Assembly (NCBI GenBank): GCA_016208485.1
Contig: JACQXY010000019.1
Location: forward strand, 38,103-102,102
Length of the DNA stretch: 64,000 nucleotides
From: Acidobacteriota bacterium
Lineage (GTDB): Bacteria; Actinomycetota; AC-67
Reading direction: 5' to 3'
The notes beneath the pieces were generated by a model. That model did not search any database and was not told where the DNA came from. It saw only the letters and a list, made by a program, of their open reading frames with translations. Position 1 is the first letter of the stretch, and every line of letters starts with the position of its first letter. This document shows positions 25,290 through 33,054 of the stretch, one piece after another. Position numbers and translations under genes: made by a program.

Positions 25290-26150
25290 TCAGCGGTCTT
25301 GTTCTACCGCATCGAGGAACTCGAGAACGAGCCCGCATGCGTACCGGCGATGCTGTTCGAGCTGAACCGGCGCACCGCCAATCAACCGCGCGTACCCCAC
25401 TGGGCCGGGCGATGTCGGTGATTCGAAGAGCGTGTGCAGCACGTGAAAGGACTCGACGACGAAGGGGTCGTTGCGCACCGCCGAGGACCTGGCGATCTCG
25501 GCCAGCGCGGCAGCGCCGTGGGGTTCATCCGTTGCGTGCGGCCAGGCGTCGCACAGCCACACGATGTCGTAGGCATGCTTGGGCTTGTCCACATCGGCGA
25601 GCGCCTGTGCCTTCAGCGCGAGCAGGGTCGTCGGACCCACGACCCTCAAGCTGATGGGCCCGCGGTCACCGAGATCGGCGATCTCCTCGTTCAATTCGAC
25701 CGTCACGAAGTCGCGAGCCGTTAGCTCGACACCTCGCACTTGAAGCGCGGCGAGTTCGCTTCCGCCGTCGACCTCGACCTTGCGACGGATGCGATTCTGG
25801 ATCTCCTCATCCTGCGGGCAGAGGGTCTCCAGGACGACGTCCACACCGCCTTCGAGGGTGAACCACCGGAAGGAAGGGTGCTCAGGCTGCCGCTGCCGGA
25901 AGCCACACTCCTTCAAGGCCCTGACCAACGAAACGTAGGCGTCCTCCTCGGCTGCGAACACCCCGACCGCGAGGTCGATGTCGGACGTCCCCACGTGAGC
26001 CGGAACGCCGCGAGCAGGTTCGGGGGCCAGGAAGGGCGGTGCCAAACCGCCGACGAGCACGACCCGGTCCCCCCAAGCACGCCCGAGCTTCCACCGCAGG
26101 CGGTAGAGGGAGCGGCGGACGGCGAGCGTGAGCTCGGTGCTGTATGTCAC
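25290..26150 (-). CDS. AbiEii-like nucleotidyltransferase toxin, module B
   Basis: A 286-aa protein. The nucleotidyltransferase core is LVGGLAPPFL then GTSDIDLAVGV, with the later conserved LLALKAQALADVDKPKHAYDIVWL. The GTG at 26150 overlaps the TGA of the regulator gene by 4 bp. This is the expected antitoxin-toxin order, and stoichiometric coupling is likely. A longer open frame to 26279 only shadows the regulator. The TOTE primase-helicase gene follows 19 bp downstream, so all three genes may form one operon. Confidence 0.8.
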   Translation of the reverse strand: MTYSTELTLAVRRSLYRLRWKLGRAWGDRVVLVGGLAPPFLAPEPARGVPAHVGTSDIDLAVGVFAAEEDAYVSLVRALKECGFRQRQPEHPSFRWFTLEGGVDVVLETLCPQDEEIQNRIRRKVEVDGGSELAALQVRGVELTARDFVTVELNEEIADLGDRGPISLRVVGPTTLLALKAQALADVDKPKHAYDIVWLCDAWPHATDEPHGAAALAEIARSSAVRNDPFVVESFHVLHTLFESPTSPGPVGYARLIGGAPVQLEQHRRYACGLVLEFLDAVEQDR

Positions 26151-27163
26151 GCGATGGACTCCAGCAGCGCATCCGCCAGCTCCTCCAGTCGCGGACCTCC
26201 CCGCAGGGCCGTCTCCACGAACGCGCGCGCGGGGGAGACCAGGGGGAGACCGTTCTGCACAGCGTGATGAGCGAACCACAGCGGCGCGCGGCCGCCGGCC
26301 AATCGCCGGATCGTCAGGTTCGCGGCGTCTTCATCGACGGGCGCTCCGAGCGCGGTCGCGTCGTCCCACGCTCTGTCATCAACCCAGAGTTCCACGCCGG
26401 GGCTCCGCGACAGCGTGGGTCGCCACATCTGAGCCGCGGCCGGTCCCCCCACAGCCCAGCGGCCACGCAGGCGCGCCCGCCTGAGGGCGGACAGCGCCGC
26501 CTCAGGGTCGCGGGCCGTCACGTAGACCGACAGGGAACGAGAGACCGGCGTCACGTGCTCCCGCGCCCACAGGCGCAGAAGATCGCCTTTCCGCACGTCG
26601 AAGTACCTCGTGAATCGTGGGCCTCGGCTTCGATCCACGCTGAGGATCCCCTCGTCCTCCAACCGAGAGAGGACCTTCTGAATCTGCGCGATCGATGGGC
26701 CGTCTCTCAGCGCTCCCGAGCAGACCTCCTTCAGCTTCGTGAGCGGGGGAAGCTCCTCCAACGAATGGGCGACGAGGGCCTCTGCCACCAACTCGGAGAG
26801 CCCCTGAAGCTTGGGTCCTCGGCGTCGGGGCTGGACGAACTCGATGGGTCGCTCAACATCGACCATCAGGCCGGGAAGGCGAAGACTCAGCAAGCCAGTA
26901 GACGTCGCCAACGCCTTGGTGCGTCGGTGCGCGTCGCGCAGCGCGCCGGTCAGCCGCGGACCCGCATTGATGAACAGGTTGAAGGAGCCGGGGGACGCCT
27001 GGCGTCTCACGTCTGGGCCCCGGCCGCGGATGATCTTGAGGGGCAGGCTCGTTGCCTTGCCCGCCTTGGGGTGCACCGTGATCTTCCCGTCCCCGAGCCG
27101 GAGACTGAGGTCCGGGGACGAGAGCCGGCGCACTATTTCTCGTACTCGCTCACTTTCTCGCAT
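26147..27163 (-). CDS. AbiEi-like antitoxin/transcriptional regulator, module B
   Basis: A 338-aa protein with a DNA-binding winged helix at about 165-215 (ELPPLTKLKEVCSG to IAQIQKVLSRLEDEG). The C-terminal half is related to the other two regulators: WAVGGPAAAQMWRP, WVDDRAWDDA and LVSPARAFVETALRGG. The N-terminal 130 residues differ from those of modules A and C and show no Glu-x-Lys nuclease motif. The ATG at 27163 lies inside a palindrome. It probably represses its own operon and neutralises the downstream nucleotidyltransferase. Confidence 0.75.
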   Translation of the reverse strand: MRESERVREIVRRLSSPDLSLRLGDGKITVHPKAGKATSLPLKIIRGRGPDVRRQASPGSFNLFINAGPRLTGALRDAHRRTKALATSTGLLSLRLPGLMVDVERPIEFVQPRRRGPKLQGLSELVAEALVAHSLEELPPLTKLKEVCSGALRDGPSIAQIQKVLSRLEDEGILSVDRSRGPRFTRYFDVRKGDLLRLWAREHVTPVSRSLSVYVTARDPEAALSALRRARLRGRWAVGGPAAAQMWRPTLSRSPGVELWVDDRAWDDATALGAPVDEDAANLTIRRLAGGRAPLWFAHHAVQNGLPLVSPARAFVETALRGGPRLEELADALLESIA

Positions 27164-27173
27164 GAAGCGAGAA
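27155..27173 (-). promoter_or_regulatory. Palindromic operator over the start codon, AbiE-like module B
   Basis: Perfect 7-bp arms TTCTCGC / GCGAGAA around a 5-bp spacer. The ATG of the regulator (27163-27161) spans the edge of one arm. A GATATT -10-like box (27177-27172) overlaps the far arm, and TTGCTA (27199-27194) is 16 bp further upstream, so the transcript would be leaderless. Confidence 0.65.
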
Positions 27174-27204
27174 TATCAGCCCTCAGGAGAAGATAGCAAG
27201 GGCT

Positions 27205-27560
27205 GATGACCCAGTGGAGGCGGTTCTCGATCTCCCGCCCCGCACGAGGTGAAGGAGTCGAGCAGGGTCCGCCTGCTCGGGGCCCAGGCTCGTGATCACG
27301 TAGGCGGTCTCGGATCGCTCCTGCCCGGTCTTCTGGACGCGGACGCGGGCGGTGGATCCGGGCGACCTGGGCGACGTGGGGGAAGTGCCCGGGGGCGTCG
27401 GGGTCGGCAAGGTAGGCTCGTAGCTTCGTCGTCACCTGGATGCTCCGCCGCTCGATGCGCCCGTGTCCCTTGTCCACGGTTGCGACCGCGGGGCCGAAGT
27501 GGCTGTTTCGTGTCCTCGGGATGCCATGGCGGGCGGCGCTCGTAGATCGTGATGGCTCGA
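27205..27560 (-). pseudogene. ISAs1-like transposase remnant
   Basis: A broken C-terminal part of a DDE transposase read in alternating minus-strand frames. VDKGHGRIERRSIQV and HFPHVAQVARIHR are in one frame, AYVITSLGPEQADPARLLHLVRGG in a second, and EIENRLHWV in the first again. This order matches the C-terminal third of ISAs1-family transposases. The N-terminus and both element ends are absent. It lies between the AbiE-like module B and the Phd/HicA pair. Confidence 0.6.
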
Positions 27561-27679
27561 CCGCGCGTCGCGACGACCCACACCAACTGGTTACGGACGT
27601 GCGCGGGGAATCTTCTGATCGCAGAACCGCTGGACCTTCGCGACCGCAAGCTCGGGCAGCACGCCGGATTTCGCCACGA

Positions 27680-28108
27680 TCACGAACCCCCTGAGCTCAG
27701 GTACCTCTGCCATCGAGCGATCGCTTCCTCTTTCGTCATGCGCGCGAGCTCGGACTGGGGGATCCCGACCCTGGTGAGCAGGTTCCGAGCGAGGTCGAAC
27801 AGGATCGACTCCCTCGGGGCGGGCTCGGGCGCGACGCCGGGTCGCTCGGGCTTCGTGCCGTGGTCGACTGCCGCCCAGAACTGTTCGGCGGTCACACTCA
27901 GTTGAGTCCGAAGGATGTGCGCGAACAGGTCTGGATCACCGATCGCCTTGCGTCCGTGGGAGACCTTGGTCATCAGAATGGAACCGTCGGGGAGGACCTT
28001 CCGGTAGCGTGTGTGGTCGCCTGCCTTCTTGCCGCGAGCGGTCTTGCGGACCTCCCACCCGTCCACCTCGCAGAACCGGTGGAGGTCTCGAGTGGTGGGG
28101 AGTCTCAA
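27680..28108 (-). CDS. HicA-like mRNA interferase toxin, extended
   Basis: A 142-aa protein. Residues about 1-75 resemble the HicA double-stranded-RNA-binding-like fold: DLHRFCEVDGWEVRKT, then GDHTRYRKV with the candidate catalytic His, ILMTKVSHG, and DPDLFAHILRTQLSVTAEQFWAAV. A C-terminal extension of about 60 residues is not part of typical HicA. The ATG overlaps the stop of the antitoxin gene by 4 bp. Order antitoxin then toxin, overlap and an upstream palindrome all support a toxin-antitoxin pair. Assignment of the toxin family is by motif only. Confidence 0.65.
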   Translation of the reverse strand: MRLPTTRDLHRFCEVDGWEVRKTARGKKAGDHTRYRKVLPDGSILMTKVSHGRKAIGDPDLFAHILRTQLSVTAEQFWAAVDHGTKPERPGVAPEPAPRESILFDLARNLLTRVGIPQSELARMTKEEAIARWQRYLSSGGS

Positions 28109-28548
28109 CTCGCGGAGGCTGTAGCCGAGGCGTTCTCAGCGTCGGCAACGAGCATGTCGATCACAGCCTGTTCGCTGCCGGCGAGTTCGATGCGGCGCAC
28201 GAAGCCCCAGGCGTCCTTGTGGTTGGGGGCGAACCGGAGTTCCCGCTCCCACTCCTCGGCGTACTCGATGAGCTCGGCCGCGAGGGCGCGGGTCGCGGAC
28301 TCGAAGTCATCGGCTTGCGCGTGGACGGGAAGGGGGCCGGGCCACATCGCGACGGTGTCCTTGCCGACTCTCACCTGGACGTCGAAGGGGAAGTGGAGCG
28401 CGAGGAGGCGTTCCAGCTCCTCCGCGTCCACGACCGCGACAGGCTTTGAGCCGCGTCGCTGAACGACCGCCGCCGATCCCTGCTCGACCCGGTCGTAGAG
28501 CGCGCTGAACTCCTTGCGCGCGACGCTGAAGGGAAAGTGCGTGTCCAT
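28105..28548 (-). CDS. Phd/YefM-like antitoxin with C-terminal HicB-like region
   Basis: A 147-aa protein. The first 50 residues match Phd/YefM antitoxins (FSVARKEFSALYDRV, then VVQRRGSKPVAVVDAEELERLL). Residues about 55-140 carry alternating strands and helices with FESATRALAAELIEYAEEW, reminiscent of the partial RNase H fold of HicB. I chose the ATG at 28548 because GAGGAGG lies 6 bases upstream; the longer frame to 28614 has no ribosome-binding site. A palindrome about 40 bp upstream could be its operator. Confidence 0.75.
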   Translation of the reverse strand: MDTHFPFSVARKEFSALYDRVEQGSAAVVQRRGSKPVAVVDAEELERLLALHFPFDVQVRVGKDTVAMWPGPLPVHAQADDFESATRALAAELIEYAEEWERELRFAPNHKDAWGFVRRIELAGSEQAVIDMLVADAENASATASAS

Positions 28549-28585
28549 GGGGCCTCCTCGATCCGCATGATACCTGGTCTGTGCA

Positions 28586-28606
28586 AGTTGTGCGAGTAGC
28601 ACAACT
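28586..28606 (-). promoter_or_regulatory. Operator-like palindrome upstream of the Phd/HicA pair
   Basis: Perfect 8-bp arms AGTTGTGC / GCACAACT with a 5-bp spacer. On the minus strand it precedes a TATCAT -10-like box (28572-28567) and the antitoxin start at 28548, a usual place for autorepression by an antitoxin. Confidence 0.55.
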
Positions 28607-28787
28607 GCTGACACGTGACGGGCCCGGGTGGGTATCCTCCCTCGTGCCCATCCTGCCGCTTCGGCGGCAGGGCGCGAGGCCGCCCTCGGGCGGCCTCTGC
28701 CTTGGGGGCTGGCTCCGCCCCTCGCCGACGCAGGGAGGGCAGTTCACCCAGGTCGGCGCAAGGTCGGCAGATCGAGGAGGGGGGACA

Positions 28788-29015
28788 GTGGGAGGATCGG
28801 CCGTGCATCTGGTTTGCGAATGCTGCGGGTACCCCCGGGAGTTCCGCGACGCGGACGAGGCCTTCGAAGCCGGTTGGGACTGCCGGCCCTACTTCTCCGG
28901 CCCCATCATCTGTGAACTCTGCCCGAGCACGCTCGTCACTCTCCGGATGACGGATCGGCACGAGCGAGCGCACAGCGAGTGGATGGCGTCCGGGCGGCCG
29001 ACGCTCGACGCGTAG
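28788..29015 (+). CDS. Small zinc-ribbon protein, unknown function
   Basis: A 75-aa protein with two Cys pairs, CECC near residue 9 and CELC near residue 42, forming a treble-clef or ribbon-like zinc site. The spacer is acidic and aromatic (REFRDADEAFEAGWDCRPYF). The GTG at 28788 has AGGAGG 8 bases upstream; a second GTG at 28803 is possible. No partner is obvious; it lies between the toxin-antitoxin pair and the IS630-type element. Confidence 0.6.
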   Translation: MGGSAVHLVCECCGYPREFRDADEAFEAGWDCRPYFSGPIICELCPSTLVTLRMTDRHERAHSEWMASGRPTLDA

Positions 29016-29083
29016 GCCATCGGGGTCAGGCAGCACGCGCGACCCGCGCACCTGCATGACACTCTGCATGACAACTACGGGGG

Positions 29084-29169
29084 ACTGAGGGGGACGGGCG
29101 CGACTCAACGGACCTCAACAGAACCTCGCGACGTGCACCTTCGCGCAACGAGTCCCCATACGACGCATG
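29084..29169 (+). repeat. 86-bp direct repeat, copy 1
   Basis: Identical to 30314-30399. In the transposase frame it encodes the N-terminal stretch TEGDGRDSTDLNRTSRRA and onward, so it belongs to the element's left end rather than to a target duplication. Confidence 0.9.
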
Positions 29170-29200
29170 CTCGCGGAAGTATACGTCGGCGTATCGAGAT

Positions 29201-30266
29201 GTGATCCGCGCGCGGACCGTGCTCATGGCCGCCAAGGGGATGGACAACGACGAGATCGCCCTGCGTCTGAACACCAGCCGCGACGTGGTCTCCATGTGGC
29301 GGAAACGCTTCTTCGAGGAGGGCCTTGCGGGCCTGGAAGAGCGCCCCCGCCGCGGCCGACCCGCGGTTTTCCCCCCCAGGGGTCGTGGTTGAGGTCAAGG
29401 CGATCGCCTGCGAGCTTCCCGCCACCCTTGAGGTTCCGCTGTCCCGTCTGTTCGTCCCCGACATCCGGGCCGAGGTGATCCGCCGCGGGATCGTCGCCAG
29501 GATCTCCGACTCCACGATCTGGCGCTGGCTCTGCGAAGACGCCATCCGGCCCTGGACCTTCCGGTCCTGGATCTTCCCCCGCGACCCCGACTTCGAGCCG
29601 AAGGCGGCCCGCGTGCTCGACCTGTACGCCCGCGAGTTCGAGGGAACCCCGCTTCAGGACGACGAGTACGTGGTGTCGGCGGACGAGAAGACCTCGATCC
29701 AGGCCCGCTGCCGCTGCCATCCGAGCCTTCCGGCCGCGGCGTCCCGCGCCATGCGCGTTGAGCACGAGTACCGCCGCGGCGGGGCCCTTCAGTACCTGGC
29801 CACCTGGGACTGCGGCCGGGCCAAGATCTTCGGACGCTGCGAGCCCAAGACCGGGAACGTCCCCTTCGACCGGCTCGTGGCCCAGGTCATGTGCACCGAG
29901 CCCTACGCCTCCGCCCGGCGCGTGTTCTGGGTGGTGGACAACGGCTCCTCTCACCGGGGGCAGGCCTCCATCGACCGGCTGGAGGGCCGCTACACCCGAC
30001 GAGGGCACCGGCGCCTGCGGCTCGTCCACACGCCCATCCACTCCTCCTGGCTCAACCAGGTCGAGATCTACTTCTCCATCATCGATCGGAAGGTGCTAAC
30101 CCCCAGCGACTTTCTCGATCTGGGCGAGGTGGAGGCGCGCCTGCTCGCCTTCGAGCGGCGCTACGAGGCCGCCGCCAAGCCGTTCGAGTGGAAGTTCACC
30201 CGCACGGACCTCCGCAACCTCATGAAACGACTCGAAGAGAAGCAGGTCCTTCCCCCAGCGGCATGA
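29201..30266 (+). pseudogene. IS630-family transposase, split by a frame change at a C7 run
   Basis: DDE transposase of about 355 residues in two frames. The first part (29201-29392; the frame is open further upstream) has the helix-turn-helix ALRLNTSRDVVSMWRKRFFEEG and ERPRRGRPAVFPP. The second (from about 29380) continues VVVEVKAIACELPATLEVPL and carries VVSADEKTSI (first Asp), FWVVDNGSSHRG (second Asp) and HSSWLNQVEIYFSIIDRK (Glu). The join is at TTTTCCCCCCC near 29370-29380 and needs a +1 shift. One extra C in the run explains it. Programmed frameshifting is an alternative, though the -1 type known for some IS630 relatives would give the wrong frame. Confidence 0.8.
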
Positions 30267-30313
30267 GCCAGACGAGGGGGCCAGAATACGTTGGCGAACT
30301 TACGGGCCAGAGC

Positions 30314-30399
30314 ACTGAGGGGGACGGGCGCGACTCAACGGACCTCAACAGAACCTCGCGACGTGCACCTTCGCGCAACGAGTCCCCATACGACGCATG
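30314..30399 (+). repeat. 86-bp direct repeat, copy 2 (truncated IS left end)
   Basis: Exact copy of 29084-29169 in the same orientation. The similarity stops abruptly at 30399, where unrelated sequence begins. Confidence 0.9.
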
Positions 30400-30582
30400 T
30401 CGAGATCCCGCGAAGGCTTGGAACGCGAAGATGATGACGGCGACCGAGAGTGCCAAAGCCGCGGCTTCGACCTGCCACAGGGTACGCAAGAACTCCTCTG
30501 CATCTGTTGGTGAGCGAAGAGGTGGCAACTCAGTGTGCTGGGTGCGACCAGGAGCATGCCGACCGAGATCGGGATGATCCAA
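30400..30582 (-). pseudogene. Possible 5' fragment of a membrane protein gene cut by the IS
   Basis: The minus-strand frame from an ATG at 30582 encodes about 60 residues with a convincing amphipathic lead and one transmembrane helix (ALALSVAVIIFAFQAFAGS). It runs straight into the IS repeat at 30399, where similarity to a normal protein stops. The rest of the gene was not found on the other side of the element. Weak call; no family recognised. Confidence 0.3.
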
Positions 30583-30783
30583 GCGAACGACCCCTCGCGT
30601 CTAAGAGTGCCGGATACGGAGTAGCCGATCCACCGCCGCAGGTGGAGCAACCGCCCCCTCTGATCCAAGGACGCCTTCCGCTTGCGAGACAGACGGGCGA
30701 GAGACCCGCGTCCAATTCGAATCCCTTGTTCGCGGAGTCGCGCCGGGATCAGTCTTCATGAAGGGGCCCATGAGGACTCGCGC
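30583..30783. other. Spacer between IS debris and AbiE-like module C
   Basis: About 200 bp with lower GC than the surroundings. No gene, repeat or clear regulatory site seen. Confidence 0.3.
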
Positions 30784-31601
30784 CTAGCGCTCCTCGAGGG
30801 AAGTAAGAAGGTCCACGGCCAACGCTGAGCACGCCGCCGCGATCTCGTCAGGATTCTCGAGGGGAACCACCGCACGCCCTGCCATCTGACAACCCTCTGC
30901 GTCGGGCGTACCGAAGAGCTCGCGAAGGAAGTCGATTGCCTCGCGCGTAACGTCTCTGGATCGATTGTCACCCAAGAGGTGACTCACGCTGGCTACCAGC
31001 CTCCCGGTCGGGATCGCCCGCAGGATTCGGAAGGCGTCAAGCGCATCCTTGTCTGCGAGACGATCCGGAGAGTCCCTCCGCTCATGGATCTTGTGCAGCT
31101 TTGCGACAAGGAGAGCGCCGGGACCCGCGACCATGACTACCACGGAGCGCGAGTCTGCGTGATCGAAAGACGCAAGAGTGACCTGCGCGCGCTCTACGAG
31201 TGCGGCTTCCAGACCCTTCGCCTTGCGTGCGACTTGGTTCCCATGAACGCCGAGACGAGCGCCGCGGCGACCGCCACCTCCGACGGCTTCGGGGACGAGT
31301 AGATCCACTTGGACGTTTCCTTCTCCACGCCAGATGCCAGGTTGCCTCAGATCACGCACGAAGCCGGCGTCTGTCATCGCTTGTTCGATCTCTGGCATGG
31401 TCGTGAAGTTCAGCCGGGTCGAGCGCGAGATCGGCTGTCAGTCGTGTACTCGGCCACTGCGAATTCAGCCGCGCCCGTGTGCACGTAGATGGCCTGCGCC
31501 CCAACTAGCACGATGGCATCGAGCTGGTCTCGCAGAGCTTCGAGGGCATCGAGGAGAACCCGCCGGGCTGCGACGTACTCGGGATCAGGAACGCCAGGCA
31601 T
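30784..31601 (-). pseudogene. AbiEii-like nucleotidyltransferase, module C, disrupted by two 1-nt insertions
   Basis: The N-terminal part (31601-31410) reads VLVGAQAIYVHTGAAEFAVAEYTTD. The C-terminal part (31398-30784) has the conserved VAKLHKIHERRDSPDRLADKDALDAFRIL (shown here only as the Lys/Asp-rich helix of the family, about 30 residues). Between them, dropping one A near 31428 and one C near 31399 restores the family sequence ADLALDPAELHD, then MPEIEQAMTDAGF. Two closely spaced insertions thus split a gene of about 270 codons. It overlaps the end of its regulator by 17 bp, as expected for the toxin of this module. Sequencing error cannot be excluded. Confidence 0.65.
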
Positions 31602-32655
31602 CTTCGTTCTGCTCCATCCATGTGATCAAGGCATCACCTTCGGCGGGGCCGCGCCCGGGACTCGTAAGCAGATCCGCGGCGACCTGGGAGGCGGCGGCAT
31701 ACGTAACCTCATCGCGCTTCGTTGTCCGATCGAAAACGACGTCGTCAAAGGGTTCGGCGAGGATCACGTTCGCGCCAGACTCTGCCGGACGAAGATCCAG
31801 CTGCGTGGCGACGTCGGACAACGCCGTCACGTACACCTGGACGAGACGCGCCGGTGCCACCGTCGCGAGCTGCGCGGCAACGAAGGATCCAGTTACCGCG
31901 TATTTGTTGTCTAGGTCTCGCAGCTTGTCGAGAAGTGCGTTCGTCCCACGGGGCTCGAGAAACGTCCCGGTTCGGTTGGACTTCGTGAAAGCGTAGTCCT
32001 GCACCCAGCGGCGAAGCAGACTCGGCCAGTCGACGGATTCGATCGGACCGCGCGGTTCTCGCTTGACGATCGCTTCGCGATCAAGAAGCTCGACGACACG
32101 CGCGACGGAAGACAGAGGCGTTTGCGAGCGGTCTGCGAGATCCCGAACACCGTACGGCGGTCTAAAGTCGCACAGCGCCCGCACGACTCGCCCCGCGGTT
32201 GGGCCCTTCAGCGAGCGGAGAGGACGCTCTTCAGGCCACGGGCTGGAATCGGCGCCGACGCCTTCGATGAAAAGCGCCGGACGATCAAGCGTCAGCCGCA
32301 AGTTCCCGGTCGCATCCGCATATCCAGACCCAGCCTGTGCCAGGAGGTCCCGCGTCCTTGGCCCCAAGAAGGGCGCGACGACGAGCGGCGCATCGGCACC
32401 GTAGCGCCGAACCTGCTCGAGCACCCCGGGCACATCCTTGGGGTCAATCCTGCTCTTCATCTCCACGATGAAGGTAGCCTCCTTCCCTTCCGGGCTACGG
32501 ACCAGTAGAAGGGCGTCGGGACGCCATTTCGAAGAGGGTCCGCCACGGTCGGGCTCTCGCTCGAGGATCACTTCCCATGAGTCAGGAAGCCGGGCCTTCA
32601 GGCTCTCGAGGAAGGATCGCAGCAGGTCTGTCTCGGAAATCGCTCTGTTCCGCAT
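31585..32655 (-). CDS. AbiEi-like regulator with PD-(D/E)XK-like N-terminus, module C
   Basis: A 356-aa protein. Residues about 40-130 contain WRPDALLLVRSPEGK, then FIVEMKSRIDPKDV, the Asp...Glu-x-Lys pattern of restriction-endonuclease-like folds, as in module A. The winged helix is at about 160-200 (GVRDLADRSQTPLSSVARVVELL). The C-terminal half holds YAVTGSFVAAQLATVAP and DVATQLDLRPAESGANVIL and ends in a helical domain. The ATG at 32655 is enclosed by a palindrome. It probably acted as antitoxin and repressor for the now broken nucleotidyltransferase downstream. Confidence 0.75.
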   Translation of the reverse strand: MRNRAISETDLLRSFLESLKARLPDSWEVILEREPDRGGPSSKWRPDALLLVRSPEGKEATFIVEMKSRIDPKDVPGVLEQVRRYGADAPLVVAPFLGPRTRDLLAQAGSGYADATGNLRLTLDRPALFIEGVGADSSPWPEERPLRSLKGPTAGRVVRALCDFRPPYGVRDLADRSQTPLSSVARVVELLDREAIVKREPRGPIESVDWPSLLRRWVQDYAFTKSNRTGTFLEPRGTNALLDKLRDLDNKYAVTGSFVAAQLATVAPARLVQVYVTALSDVATQLDLRPAESGANVILAEPFDDVVFDRTTKRDEVTYAAASQVAADLLTSPGRGPAEGDALITWMEQNEDAWRS

Positions 32656-32667
32656 AACGTGGAACAG
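32645..32667 (-). promoter_or_regulatory. Palindromic operator over the start codon, AbiE-like module C
   Basis: Perfect 7-bp arms CTGTTCC / GGAACAG around a 9-bp spacer that contains the ATG (32655-32653). Upstream on the minus strand, TTGACG (32695-32690) and a weak TAAGCT (32671-32666) are 18 bp apart, so the -10 box abuts the palindrome. Confidence 0.65.
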
Positions 32668-32714
32668 CTTAGTGTCTGGAATATGATGGCGTCAACCCAG
32701 AACATGTGTTCGCG

Positions 32715-32720
32715 TATAAT
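32715..32720 (+). promoter_or_regulatory. -10 box (TATAAT) for the small-gene pair at 32821
   Basis: A perfect TATAAT in an AT-rich patch about 100 bp before the first gene. No convincing -35 is visible. It is divergent from the module C promoter. Confidence 0.4.
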
Positions 32721-32820
32721 GGATTCAGTGAGCGGGACCAAGCAGGCCCTGGCACTTGAACACCGAGAGTGCTGATCTCAAAATCACAACCGTGTAATTT
32801 GGAACGGATCGGAGGAGACG

Positions 32821-33054
32821 ATGGCGAAGGACGCGCCAGGCATGCGAGGACAGCGCTCGCGCAACGAGAGCGGGCAGTTGCGAGACACCCGTAACGACAA
32901 GTACGTCGGGACCCTCGAAGAGCAGTACGGCCGCGACTTCGGTGTCCGCTCCGACATGCATGTCGGGACCTTGCTCGAACAGAGGGGCATGGAATCCGTG
33001 AAGCAGCTCATCGAGAGCAACATCGGGCGCAAGGGACGGGGCGGGAAGCGATGA
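32821..33054 (+). CDS. Small charged protein, unknown function
   Basis: A 77-aa hydrophilic protein, basic at both ends, with an internal near-repeat: DKYVGTLEEQYGRDFGVRSD, then DMHVGTLLEQRG. GGAGGAGACG precedes the ATG. It overlaps the next small gene by 4 bp (ATGA), so the two probably form one unit. The size and layout fit a small antitoxin-like or adaptor protein, but no family was recognised. Confidence 0.65.
   Translation: MAKDAPGMRGQRSRNESGQLRDTRNDKYVGTLEEQYGRDFGVRSDMHVGTLLEQRGMESVKQLIESNIGRKGRGGKR

Larger units (their letters stand above)
29084..30313 (+). mobile_element. IS630-type insertion sequence, followed by a truncated second left end
   Basis: A 1230-bp unit carrying an IS630-family transposase. 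Its left 86 bp (29084-29169) recur without a mismatch, in the same orientation, directly after the unit at 30314-30399. This looks like a tandem arrangement with a second copy cut off after 86 bp, or one copy inserted next to an older remnant. No terminal inverted repeat could be assigned by eye, so both outer boundaries are approximate. Confidence 0.6.

Noticed and set aside
30700..30740. T-loop-like sequence suggesting a tRNA
   Set aside because: No matching acceptor stem or anticodon arm could be formed around it.
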